64,000 nt of DNA from Xanthomonas arboricola pv. populi (GTDB taxonomy: Bacteria > Pseudomonadota > Gammaproteobacteria > Xanthomonadales > Xanthomonadaceae). Position 1 is the first letter of the stretch. Each line of letters opens with the position of its first letter. Below are positions 25,786-33,041 of this stretch, in pieces. The stretch lies in the NCBI RefSeq assembly GCF_002939945.1, contig NZ_MDEB01000006.1, forward strand, positions 235,494-299,493, in the 5' to 3' direction. The notes under the pieces were generated by a model, which saw only the letters and a program-made list of their open reading frames with translations, was not told where the DNA came from and did not search any database. A program made the position numbers and the translations under genes.

Positions 25786-26122
25786 CGACCTGGAGCGGCG
25801 ACCGGACGACGGCATAGTCGCCGGTGCGCGGCATCGGCGCGTACCCCTGTTCATTGCGGTTTCTCGGCGCCGTTGCGCACCACCTGCCGACTGCTCGCCA
25901 GGGTGATCGGCGTCCCGTTGGCGTGTCATCGAGATGGTCAGGCTTGCAAGCCCGGTAAGCGTGGCCCGCGTCGCCGGATCAGCACGCGGCATGCAGATCG
26001 ATGCGCGTTGTTGCTCCGGCGCTGGTGCTGGATGCATGACGCGATTGCGCGGCATCGGCCGGGCACCACACCCGGCGCGCGCCGCACTGGCGGCGGGTCT
26101 GCGGCTTGCCGGTCAGCGCGCT
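25786..26122. other. Convergent intergenic region
   Basis: About 337 bases between the GH84 stop and the convergent kinase-like gene. There is no clear terminator with a T-tract, no gene with a ribosome site, and no repeat that I can identify. Confidence 0.5.
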
Positions 26123-26797
26123 TCAGTCGATACTGCCTGGCTGCGCATCGCGCTTCAGGTGCCGATAGAGCCGCTTCCAGCCACCGCGAATGGTGCCTAC
26201 CCAGCGCGGTTCGGCGCTGCGTGCGGCCTCGTCGGCGGTCGGCGCGATCCCGGCCAGGCGCTGGCGCATCTTCTGGAAATTGGCCACGTCGCTGCGCTGC
26301 AGCTGACGTGCCAGCGTGCCGCGCCGCAACCAGCGCGGGAAGCGCCAGGCCGAGGTGAAATCGATCAACACCGGCACGCCGGCGCTGATCACCACATTGG
26401 TGCCGTGCAGATCATTATGGGTGATGCCGAAGGCATGCAGGCGACGCAGTGCCTGCTGCAATTGTTGAAAGACTTCCTGGCCCACCACCGCACTGGCGCT
26501 GAGGGTGTCGCCCGGAATGAACTCCATGCCCAGCGCCAGCCCTCCCAGCGTGCCGAGCAGGGCCGGCGCATGCCGCCAGCCGTGCAGGCGGGCTAGCATC
26601 TTCGCCTCGTGCCGCACCATCAGCCGCGCGATCGGCGCCAGCAGCGTACGGCGGTAGCGGCCGTAGTCCTTGACCACCGCCAGTTGCCCATCCAGATGCG
26701 TGCGATAGACGTTTGGCTCGAGCAGCCGGGTGCCCTGCTTGAGCAGCACGGGCGTGACGATTTGCAGGCTGGAGGTGTCCAGCGGCTGGTAGTGCAT
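26123..26797 (-). CDS. Small kinase-like protein (LPS kinase / RIO-type fold)
   Basis: A 224-residue protein with the minimal eukaryotic-like kinase motifs: a catalytic loop HNDLHGTNVVI (HxDxxxxN; Asp as base, Asn for metal), a DFT metal-binding triplet in VLIDFTSAW, and a nucleotide Lys in LAVVKDYGRYRR. The family resembles WaaP/KdkA lipopolysaccharide kinases and RIO kinases; the basic C-terminal RGGWKRLYRHLKRDA suits the membrane surface. Substrate could be core LPS sugars or protein. It is monocistronic, with its promoter in the AT-rich region to its right. Confidence 0.78.
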   Translation of the reverse strand: MHYQPLDTSSLQIVTPVLLKQGTRLLEPNVYRTHLDGQLAVVKDYGRYRRTLLAPIARLMVRHEAKMLARLHGWRHAPALLGTLGGLALGMEFIPGDTLSASAVVGQEVFQQLQQALRRLHAFGITHNDLHGTNVVISAGVPVLIDFTSAWRFPRWLRRGTLARQLQRSDVANFQKMRQRLAGIAPTADEAARSAEPRWVGTIRGGWKRLYRHLKRDAQPGSID

Positions 26798-27356
26798 GGC
26801 AAGTCTCCGGACCTTGGCGGCGCGGAGGAATCACGCGTCTGGCAGGTTCACGATGATCGCGAGGGATCGATCCGGTGAATTTTAGAACTTGCGAGTATTG
26901 AAATTACACTTGTTTAAAAAATGAAATGTTCCGGGGATGGAACGGCTCGAAGAATCAACAACTTGCCGCGTCAGCTGCGACCAATTTCGTCCTGGGCCTG
27001 CGGAACGCGCTGCTTGCAGCGAGCCTGCATGGAGCGCATGGCGTGCCTTACCCATCGGCAGGAACGTTCACCAGAAGGCTGGTCGGCCGACCAGCGCGCC
27101 GAGTCAGCGATCACGGCTCTTCTTGACAGCTGCTGAGACTCGATTCACTGTGCCGGCTGCGGTCAGGGGGCTGCATCACGCGTCACTACCGGCACGTCCA
27201 CGCGGACGATGCCTGAAGCCGAGTACGCGCACGATCCGGTGATGCTGGGAAAGCCCCCGAATTGGACAGCAACTGCGCCACTTCCGGACGCCGCCAGGTC
27301 ATGCCTGCGTGCGCATGGATGCGGGGACGATGGAGTACGACTCATTGGGGGATGCG
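26798..27356. other. Divergent intergenic region with AT-rich core
   Basis: About 560 bases between the kinase-like gene and the outer-membrane barrel gene. An AT-rich patch around 26876-26930 (TTTAAAAAATGAAATG) likely holds divergent promoters. Short open frames at 26921-27136 lack ribosome sites and look fortuitous. No terminator or repeat was recognised. Confidence 0.5.
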
Positions 27357-28166
27357 ATGAAAAGGACCGCAACATGGCTGTTGGCCTGCACCGCGCTGGG
27401 CTGCGTTTCCGACGCGGCTGCGCAGTCGTTGTCGCGCGGCTGGGACAACTATCGGCAACAGCAAAGACAGCAGACTGGTGCCCAGGGCACCACCGCGCCG
27501 GCAGCGCCACCGTCCAGTCCGTCGCAAGGCGGCACTGCCGTCGCGCCGACAGCCGTGCAAGACAGTGCAGCCGGCGAGACCGGCGGATTCACCACGGTGA
27601 CGGCGCAGACGCCCGCAGCGGCGGCAGCGCCCACACCGGTGCCTGCCTATGTCGCGCCTGCGCCGCGCGAAGAAGAGCAGCGCCTCAAGAGCGGCATGTT
27701 CTTGGGTGTGCAGGGCGGTGACGCCGAAGTGTTCGAGGGCAACAAGCAGGACATGGTGGGCTTCAACGTCGGTTACCGCTGGCGTGCTGGTCCGGTCACG
27801 CTGATCGGCATTGAAGTGGCCACCGGCAAGGTCGACGGTTCGAAGGATGCGGATGGCTTTGTCGTCATTCCGACGGTGGACTTCGGCAGCATCGGTGGAA
27901 CGGCGCGCTTCAATTTCGGCGACACCCCGGTGTTCGCTCTGGTGCGTATGGGGTATTGGGGCGGCGAGGCAAAAGGCGAGGACTACACCGAGCGTGTCTA
28001 CGGTGCATATCTGGGTGCGGGCCTCGGTGTGGATATCGGCAAGCATGTCAGTCTGAGCGCGCTCTACACGAACTACCTGTACGCCGACGACTACTACTAC
28101 GACGACGAAGACATCACCATCAATCGTGCCGAGGTGCTGAGCTTCGGCGCCGAAGTCCGCTTTTGA
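27357..28166 (+). CDS. Outer-membrane beta-barrel protein with Pro/Ala-rich linker
   Basis: A 269-residue protein: signal peptide (residues 1-22, cleavage after DAAAQ), a low-complexity Gln/Pro/Ala-rich linker to about residue 105, then a roughly 165-residue barrel of alternating beta strands (GMFLGVQGGDAEVFEG, MVGFNVGYRWRAG, TARFNFGDTPVFALVRMGY, GAYLGAGLGVDIG) ending in Phe, the outer-membrane assembly signal. This is the opacity/OmpX-type eight-stranded barrel. The Asp/Tyr-rich loop ADDYYYDDED near the end would be surface-exposed. Exact function unknown. The start at 27357 is chosen because it begins the signal sequence. Confidence 0.83.
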   Translation: MKRTATWLLACTALGCVSDAAAQSLSRGWDNYRQQQRQQTGAQGTTAPAAPPSSPSQGGTAVAPTAVQDSAAGETGGFTTVTAQTPAAAAAPTPVPAYVAPAPREEEQRLKSGMFLGVQGGDAEVFEGNKQDMVGFNVGYRWRAGPVTLIGIEVATGKVDGSKDADGFVVIPTVDFGSIGGTARFNFGDTPVFALVRMGYWGGEAKGEDYTERVYGAYLGAGLGVDIGKHVSLSALYTNYLYADDYYYDDEDITINRAEVLSFGAEVRF

Positions 28167-28366
28167 GTCGGCGATAAAAAGACCAACGGTGTGCACACAG
28201 CAAGGCGGATGGCGACATCCCCCTTGTTGCCGTCGGGGCTGTATGAAGCGCTCAGCGATCCGACGCTGCGTACTCTTTCGTCGGGTCTCTGATCGGCACC
28301 ACGAAGGCACGGATGTGGTGTCATACAAGGCAACGCTGCGGCGCAAGTGATCACGATGAGGAAGGT

Positions 28367-28978
28367 ATGGAGGTCTTTACGCAATTCCTGACCGATGAGC
28401 AGGATCCGGTGGCCGTGGGCAAGATCCTGCCCAAGGTGAACGAGTTGCTGACGCGGGACGAGCAGGTCGAGTACATCGCGGTGCAGAAGAAAATGGTGAT
28501 GAATCTGTCGCCGGCCGCGGTGGTGCTGACCAATCGCAGATTCATCGTGGTGCATCCTACGCTGTTCGGGATGACGTTTCGCGACGTCCCCTGGCGCGAG
28601 GTGCTCGACGTGCATATGAGCGAGCAGATGCTGGGAGCGACGATCATGTGCCGCACCACGCAGGGCGGTTACCTGTCCATCGACAGCTTGCCCAAGAAGC
28701 AGGCACGGCGGGTCTACGCCTATGCCCAGCAGGTGGAGGAATCGGCCTACGAGAAGCGCCAGCAGCTGGAGTTCGACAAGTTGCGCGCATCGGCAGGTGG
28801 CGTGGTGGTGCACGCACCCACCGCGCAGGGCGGCATGCCCTCTGCACCGCCGAGCACGGCAACGGCCCCGGACGATCCGATACAGGTGCTGAGCAAGCTC
28901 AGGCAACTGCTGGATGCGGGACTGGTCACCCAGGAAGAGTTCGACGCCAAGAAAGCAGAGGTGCTGGCGCGGTTGTAG
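28367..28978 (+). CDS. PH-like and SHOCT domain protein
   Basis: A 203-residue soluble protein with a good AGGAAGG ribosome site. Residues 30-115 form a bacterial PH-like domain (EQVEYIAVQKKMVMNLSPAA, TNRRFIVVHPTLFGMTFRDV) as in YdjM/YvbH-type proteins; 120-150 is charged helix; 155-170 is Pro/Ala linker; and the final 30 residues are a SHOCT motif (LSKLRQLLDAGLVTQEEFDAKKAEVLARL-like pattern). SHOCT domains are small C-terminal helical pairs, often in oligomeric or regulatory proteins. Its role is unknown. It is 200 bp downstream of the barrel gene. Confidence 0.8.
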   Translation: MEVFTQFLTDEQDPVAVGKILPKVNELLTRDEQVEYIAVQKKMVMNLSPAAVVLTNRRFIVVHPTLFGMTFRDVPWREVLDVHMSEQMLGATIMCRTTQGGYLSIDSLPKKQARRVYAYAQQVEESAYEKRQQLEFDKLRASAGGVVVHAPTAQGGMPSAPPSTATAPDDPIQVLSKLRQLLDAGLVTQEEFDAKKAEVLARL

Positions 28979-29090
28979 GACGCGTTACGGGCGCGCCGGC
29001 ATCTCCCCCCAGCGCAGTTGCGAGCAACAGCAGCTTTCAAGATACCCGCGCTCACTGCCAGACGGGCGCGGCCACTGCCCGGAATCGGCA

Positions 29091-29113
29091 GGAACCACGC
29101 GTACCGTGGTTCC
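29091..29113. terminator. Hairpin between convergent PH-SHOCT and speE genes
   Basis: GGAACCACG and CGTGGTTCC form a 9-bp perfect stem around CGTAC. It lies between the two convergent stops and could terminate either, although no T-tract follows. Confidence 0.5.
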
Positions 29114-29166
29114 AGGCGCGCCGCCCGCACCTGCTGGCGGCACGCGCTACGGTGCGTCAGCCGTGC

Positions 29167-30024
29167 TTACTCGCCCAGCGCCTTGGCCACGAATGGCGGT
29201 GCGACCAGCACGCCGGTATGCAGGTGCGCGGTGTAGTACAGCGTGTCGAAGCCCTTGGCCTGCGCGGCGTCGTGGCGGAACGCGAAATCGGCGTTGGCCT
29301 GCTTGCTGGCCATGGTCACGCTCCACCAGCCGGTGGGGTAGCACGGCTGCGGGAACGGCAGCGTCTTGAACGACTGGAAGCCGGCCTTGCCCATTTCGGT
29401 GCGCATTTCCTTGATCAGCGCCAGCAGCGCCAGCGGCGACTCGGACTGCTGCACCAGGATGCCGTCGTCCTTCAATGCCTTGAAGCAGCTCTCGTAGAAG
29501 GCCTTGTTGAACAGTCCTTCGGCCGGGCCGACCGGGTCGGTGGAGTCGACGATCACGATGTCCACGCTGCCGGCCGGGCAGTTGGCCATGTAGGCCACGC
29601 CGTCGTCGAACAGCAGCTCGGCGCGCGCATCGTGGTTGGAGTCGCACAGCTCGGGGAAATACTTCTCCGACATGCGCGTGACCTGCTCGTCGATGTCGCA
29701 CTGGGTGGCGCTTTCCACGCCCGGGTGCTTGAGCACCTCGCGCAGGGTGCCGCAGTCGCCGCCGCCGATGATCACCACGCGCTTGGGCGCGGCGTGGGTG
29801 AACAGCGCCGGGTGGCTGATCATCTCGTGATAGAAGAAGTTGTCGCGGCTGGTCAGCATCACCGCGCCGTCGATCAGCATCAGCTTGCCCCAGTCGGTGG
29901 TCTGGTAGATCTCGATCTTCTGGAACGGGGACTGCACCTCGTCCAGCTTGCCGCTGATGCGGAAGCCGATCGCCGAGCCGGTCGGCTGGAAGTGTTCGAT
30001 GTACCAGTTGTCGTTGGCGCTCAT
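29167..30024 (-). CDS. speE: Spermidine synthase
   Basis: A 285-residue aminopropyltransferase with the family motifs VVIIGGGDCGTLREVLKH (decarboxy-SAM binding), DIDEQV, DDGVAYM and IVDSTDPVGPAEGLF (catalytic Asp), and the C-terminal PCYPTGWWSVTMASK. It transfers aminopropyl from decarboxylated SAM to putrescine to give spermidine. The ATG follows AGGACTTTG. It is divergent from the arginine decarboxylase gene 233 bp away, and the two proteins act in one polyamine pathway. A REP-like element lies in their shared upstream region. Confidence 0.95.
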   Translation of the reverse strand: MSANDNWYIEHFQPTGSAIGFRISGKLDEVQSPFQKIEIYQTTDWGKLMLIDGAVMLTSRDNFFYHEMISHPALFTHAAPKRVVIIGGGDCGTLREVLKHPGVESATQCDIDEQVTRMSEKYFPELCDSNHDARAELLFDDGVAYMANCPAGSVDIVIVDSTDPVGPAEGLFNKAFYESCFKALKDDGILVQQSESPLALLALIKEMRTEMGKAGFQSFKTLPFPQPCYPTGWWSVTMASKQANADFAFRHDAAQAKGFDTLYYTAHLHTGVLVAPPFVAKALGE

Positions 30025-30050
30025 GCAAAGTCCTAAGGATGGGGGCTGTT

Positions 30051-30095
30051 CCTTCTCCCACCGGGAGAAGGTGGCGCAAAGCGCCGGATGAGGGT
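30051..30095. repeat. Two-hairpin REP-like intergenic repeat, copy 2 (inverted)
   Basis: Reverse orientation relative to the copy at 4827-4871. The large hairpin (CCTTCTCCC-ACC-GGGAGAAGG) is identical in stem, while the smaller hairpin is GGCGC-AAA-GCGCC here and GCCCC-TGC-GGGGC there, with pairing kept. It sits in the divergent speE/speA promoter region. Confidence 0.8.
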
Positions 30096-30257
30096 CGGGC
30101 GCAGCCGCGTGCAAGCAAGCTGCTGGCGGCCATCCCGAACCCCCGCCAACCCCGCTCCGACCAGGAGCAGGGCGTGAAGTCGGCGCGGATTGTAACGGAC
30201 CCTGCGCGTGCCAGGCGTTACACTTCACGCCCTTTTTGCCCCAGCCGAGTCAGCGAA

Positions 30258-32144
30258 ATGAGCGATTGGTCCCTCGACCAAGCCCGCAAGACCTATTCGA
30301 TCCCACATTGGGCCGACGGGTATTTCGACGTGAACGACGCCGGACATGTGGTGGTCACGCCGACCAGCGACGGTCCGTCGGTGTCGTTGCCGGAGGTGGT
30401 GGACGCCGCGCGCGCCGCTGGCGCCAAGCTGCCGCTGCTGGTGCGCTTCCCGGACATCCTGGGCCAGCGGCTGGGCAAGCTGCAGGCGGCGTTCGCGCAG
30501 GCGCAGTCCGAGTGGGATTACGCCGGCGGCTACACGGCGGTGTACCCGATCAAGGTCAACCAGCATCGCGGCGTGGCCGGCACGCTGGCCAGCCACCACG
30601 GCGACGGCTTCGGCCTGGAAGCGGGCAGCAAGCCGGAGCTGATGGCGGTGCTGGCGCTGTCGCGTCCGGGCGGGCTGATCGTCTGCAACGGGTATAAAGA
30701 CCGCGAATACATCCGCCTGGCGCTGATCGGCCGCAAGCTCGGCCTGCAGACCTTCATCGTCATCGAAAAGCCCTCCGAGCTGAAGCTGGTGCTGGAAGAG
30801 GCGCGCGCGCTGGACGTCAAGCCCGGTCTGGGCGTGCGCATGCGGCTGGCCTCGCTTGGCGCGGGCAAGTGGCAGAACAGCGGTGGCGACAAGGCCAAGT
30901 TCGGGCTGTCGCCGCGTCAGGTGCTGGACCTGTGGAAGACGCTGCGCGACACCGAGTACGCGGACAGCCTGCAGTTGCTGCATTTCCATATGGGCTCGCA
31001 GATCTCCAACGTGCGCGACATCGCCAACGGCATGCGCGAGGCTACGCGCTATTTCGTGGAGCTGTCGCGGCTGGGCGCGAAGATCAGCCATGTGGACGTC
31101 GGCGGCGGGCTGGGCATCGATTACGAAGGCACGCGCTCGCGTAGCTACTGCTCGATCAATTACGGCCTGCATTCCTATGCCAGCAACATCGTGCAGCCCC
31201 TGGCCAGCGCCTGCGAAGAGCACGGCTTGACCCCGCCGCGCATCGTCACCGAATGCGGCCGCGCGATGACCGCGCACCATGCGGTGCTGATCGCCAACGT
31301 GTCCGAAGTGGAGCAGGCGCCGGAAGGCCGCGTGCCGGATGCGCACGACGACGAACCGGCGGCGATCCGCCACCTGCGCGAGATCCATGACGAGCTCGAT
31401 GTGCGCCCGGCGGTGGAACTGTTCCAGGAGGCGCAGCACTTCCATGCCGAAGGCTTGAGTGCGTACGCATTAGGCCAGATCGACCTGACCCACCGCGCAC
31501 GTATCGACGACCTGTTCTATGCGATCGCGCACGGTGTGCGTGCACGCCTGAGCTTCGACGAGAAGAGCCATCGCCCGGTGCTGGACGAACTCAACGAGCG
31601 GCTGGTCGACAAGTACTTCGTCAACTTCAGCGTGTTCGAGTCGATTCCGGATGTGTGGGCGATCGATCAGGTGTTCCCGATCGTGCCGATCGAGCGCTTG
31701 AACGAAGCGCCGCAGCGGCGCGGCATCATCGCCGACATGACCTGCGATTCCGACGGCATGGTCAAGACCTACGTCGAGAACGAAAGCCTGGACAGCTCGA
31801 TGCCGCTGCACACGTTGAATCCAGGCGAGAGCTATCGCATCGGCTTTTTCCTGGTCGGTGCCTACCAGGAAATCCTGGGCGATATCCATAACCTGTTCGG
31901 CGATACCGATGCGGTGGAAGTGGCCGTGGATGGCGACGGCTATCGCATCGCGCAGCAGCGCCGCGGCGACACCACCGATGTGATGCTGGACTACGTGGGC
32001 TATCAGCTGGACACGCTGCGTGCGACCTACGCCGAGCGCATCAACGCCGCGCAGCTGTCGCCCGAGCGCGCACAGGAACTGAGCGATGCACTGGAAGCGG
32101 GGTTGACCGGTTACACCTATCTGTCCGACGAACCGTTGGGCTGA
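30258..32144 (+). CDS. speA: Biosynthetic arginine decarboxylase
   Basis: A 628-residue PLP enzyme of the alanine-racemase-like fold. The PLP Lys is in YPIKVNQHR, and HFHMGSQISNVRDI, VDVGGGLGIDYEG, ECGRAMTAHHAVLI and the C-terminal CDSDGMVK (active-site Cys of the other subunit) are all conserved. SpeA makes agmatine from arginine as a route to putrescine. Length agrees with SpeA (about 630-660). The ATG lacks a strong ribosome site (CAGCGAA). Followed by 897 bp of non-coding DNA before the NRPS locus. Confidence 0.95.
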   Translation: MSDWSLDQARKTYSIPHWADGYFDVNDAGHVVVTPTSDGPSVSLPEVVDAARAAGAKLPLLVRFPDILGQRLGKLQAAFAQAQSEWDYAGGYTAVYPIKVNQHRGVAGTLASHHGDGFGLEAGSKPELMAVLALSRPGGLIVCNGYKDREYIRLALIGRKLGLQTFIVIEKPSELKLVLEEARALDVKPGLGVRMRLASLGAGKWQNSGGDKAKFGLSPRQVLDLWKTLRDTEYADSLQLLHFHMGSQISNVRDIANGMREATRYFVELSRLGAKISHVDVGGGLGIDYEGTRSRSYCSINYGLHSYASNIVQPLASACEEHGLTPPRIVTECGRAMTAHHAVLIANVSEVEQAPEGRVPDAHDDEPAAIRHLREIHDELDVRPAVELFQEAQHFHAEGLSAYALGQIDLTHRARIDDLFYAIAHGVRARLSFDEKSHRPVLDELNERLVDKYFVNFSVFESIPDVWAIDQVFPIVPIERLNEAPQRRGIIADMTCDSDGMVKTYVENESLDSSMPLHTLNPGESYRIGFFLVGAYQEILGDIHNLFGDTDAVEVAVDGDGYRIAQQRRGDTTDVMLDYVGYQLDTLRATYAERINAAQLSPERAQELSDALEAGLTGYTYLSDEPLG

Positions 32145-33041
32145 TGCAATGCGCGCTGCGGCCGATGCCGTGGCGCGCCGTTCCGTTTCACATCCGCGCG
32201 CAATGCATTGACGAGATCGCCCGCAGCAGCGCTGCGGCCGTAATGCGGCGTGCCTCAGGGGTCGAACCCGGCGCCATTGCCGGACGCCATGGCTTCTGCG
32301 CGCCTTGGCCGAGGCCGGTAACGTGTTGTCCTGTTGTCCCAGCGGCGGCGTGCGACAACCAACTCCCTCGCTCAAGCCAGGGCCAATCAATCACCGCCAA
32401 CACTGCTGCATGCATAACCGACGCCGCGCGGAAATGACGGTTCAATAACCGTCGCATGACCGTGCGGTTGCAGGCGGCATTCAAAAAAAACGCTGTGTTT
32501 TGCGCAGCGGTCGTCCCGGCAACGCGCTAATGTCAATACCGCTGCATACGCTGGTCTTGGCGCACGTGGTCCCGGATGTGCCGCGGAATAGACAAAATCC
32601 CGGGTAAAAAAGTCTTCGCAGGTTGCTGCAGGATGCACGCCAGTCTGTTCCGGAGCACAGCGCGTGAAAACGCCATCTGCGGACGTATGCACCCAGAACA
32701 ACTAATTGAAATCACACTTCGGAAATAAATTTTTGCAGGCGACGTGGATTTCGTGATTTTTGCACGGTTTATCGCATTGGCTAGTTGTTAGTGTTTGTTT
32801 AACTTGTCGGGAAGCAAGTGCTTTAGAAAAAGTCAGTGCATGTCTTTGTATGGACGATGCACGTCGCTTCGTGGTGCGTTTCCATTGTGCGTTTCCATCG
32901 TGTATCGCCGGCATGCGCTGGCGGTCGTCGGTGTCTCTTACCTCACGTTTTCAAGGCCAGGTGCTGATCCGGCGTCCCAGTGACCGCGTTGCGGACATGG
33001 CGCACCGGTCGGCTGCGCGCCATACAAGAAGGATGCACGCC
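32145..33041. other. Long leader/intergenic region before the NRPS gene
   Basis: No gene with a believable start is present in these 897 bases. Features: the hairpin GACGGTT-CAAT-AACCGTC (32436-32453), an A-tract at 32483-32490, a strongly AT-rich patch at about 32690-32830, and a tandem repeat at 32875-32900. The NRPS frame stays open upstream to 32760 but the extra residues have no resemblance to a condensation domain, so they are taken as leader. The AT-rich patch is the most likely promoter site. Confidence 0.55.
32875..32900. repeat. Tandem 13-bp repeat in the NRPS leader
   Basis: TGCGTTTCCATTG is followed at once by TGCGTTTCCATCG, two 13-base units differing by one base, 142 bases before the NRPS start. 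It could be a paired protein-binding site or slippage product. Confidence 0.5.

Noticed and set aside
23773..26055. A 760-codon open frame antisense to the GH84 gene
   Set aside because: Fully explained by codon bias of the GH84 gene; His/Arg-rich, no domain, no ribosome site.
26921..27136. Several overlapping short plus-strand frames in the region before the outer-membrane barrel gene
   Set aside because: Three frames are open at once, none has a ribosome site or recognisable feature; probably untranslated leader.
32144..32437. A 97-codon frame directly after speA
   Set aside because: Cys/Pro/Arg-rich without domain, no ribosome site; overlaps the hairpin-containing leader region.
32483..32509. 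A-tract followed by CGCTG...CAGCG, a possible minus-strand terminator
   Set aside because: The stem is only 5 bp with a long loop, and no gene reads leftward into it.
32760..33041. N-terminal extension of the NRPS frame up to 32760
   Set aside because: Extra residues have no similarity to condensation domains and the better ribosome site is at 33033; treated as leader.
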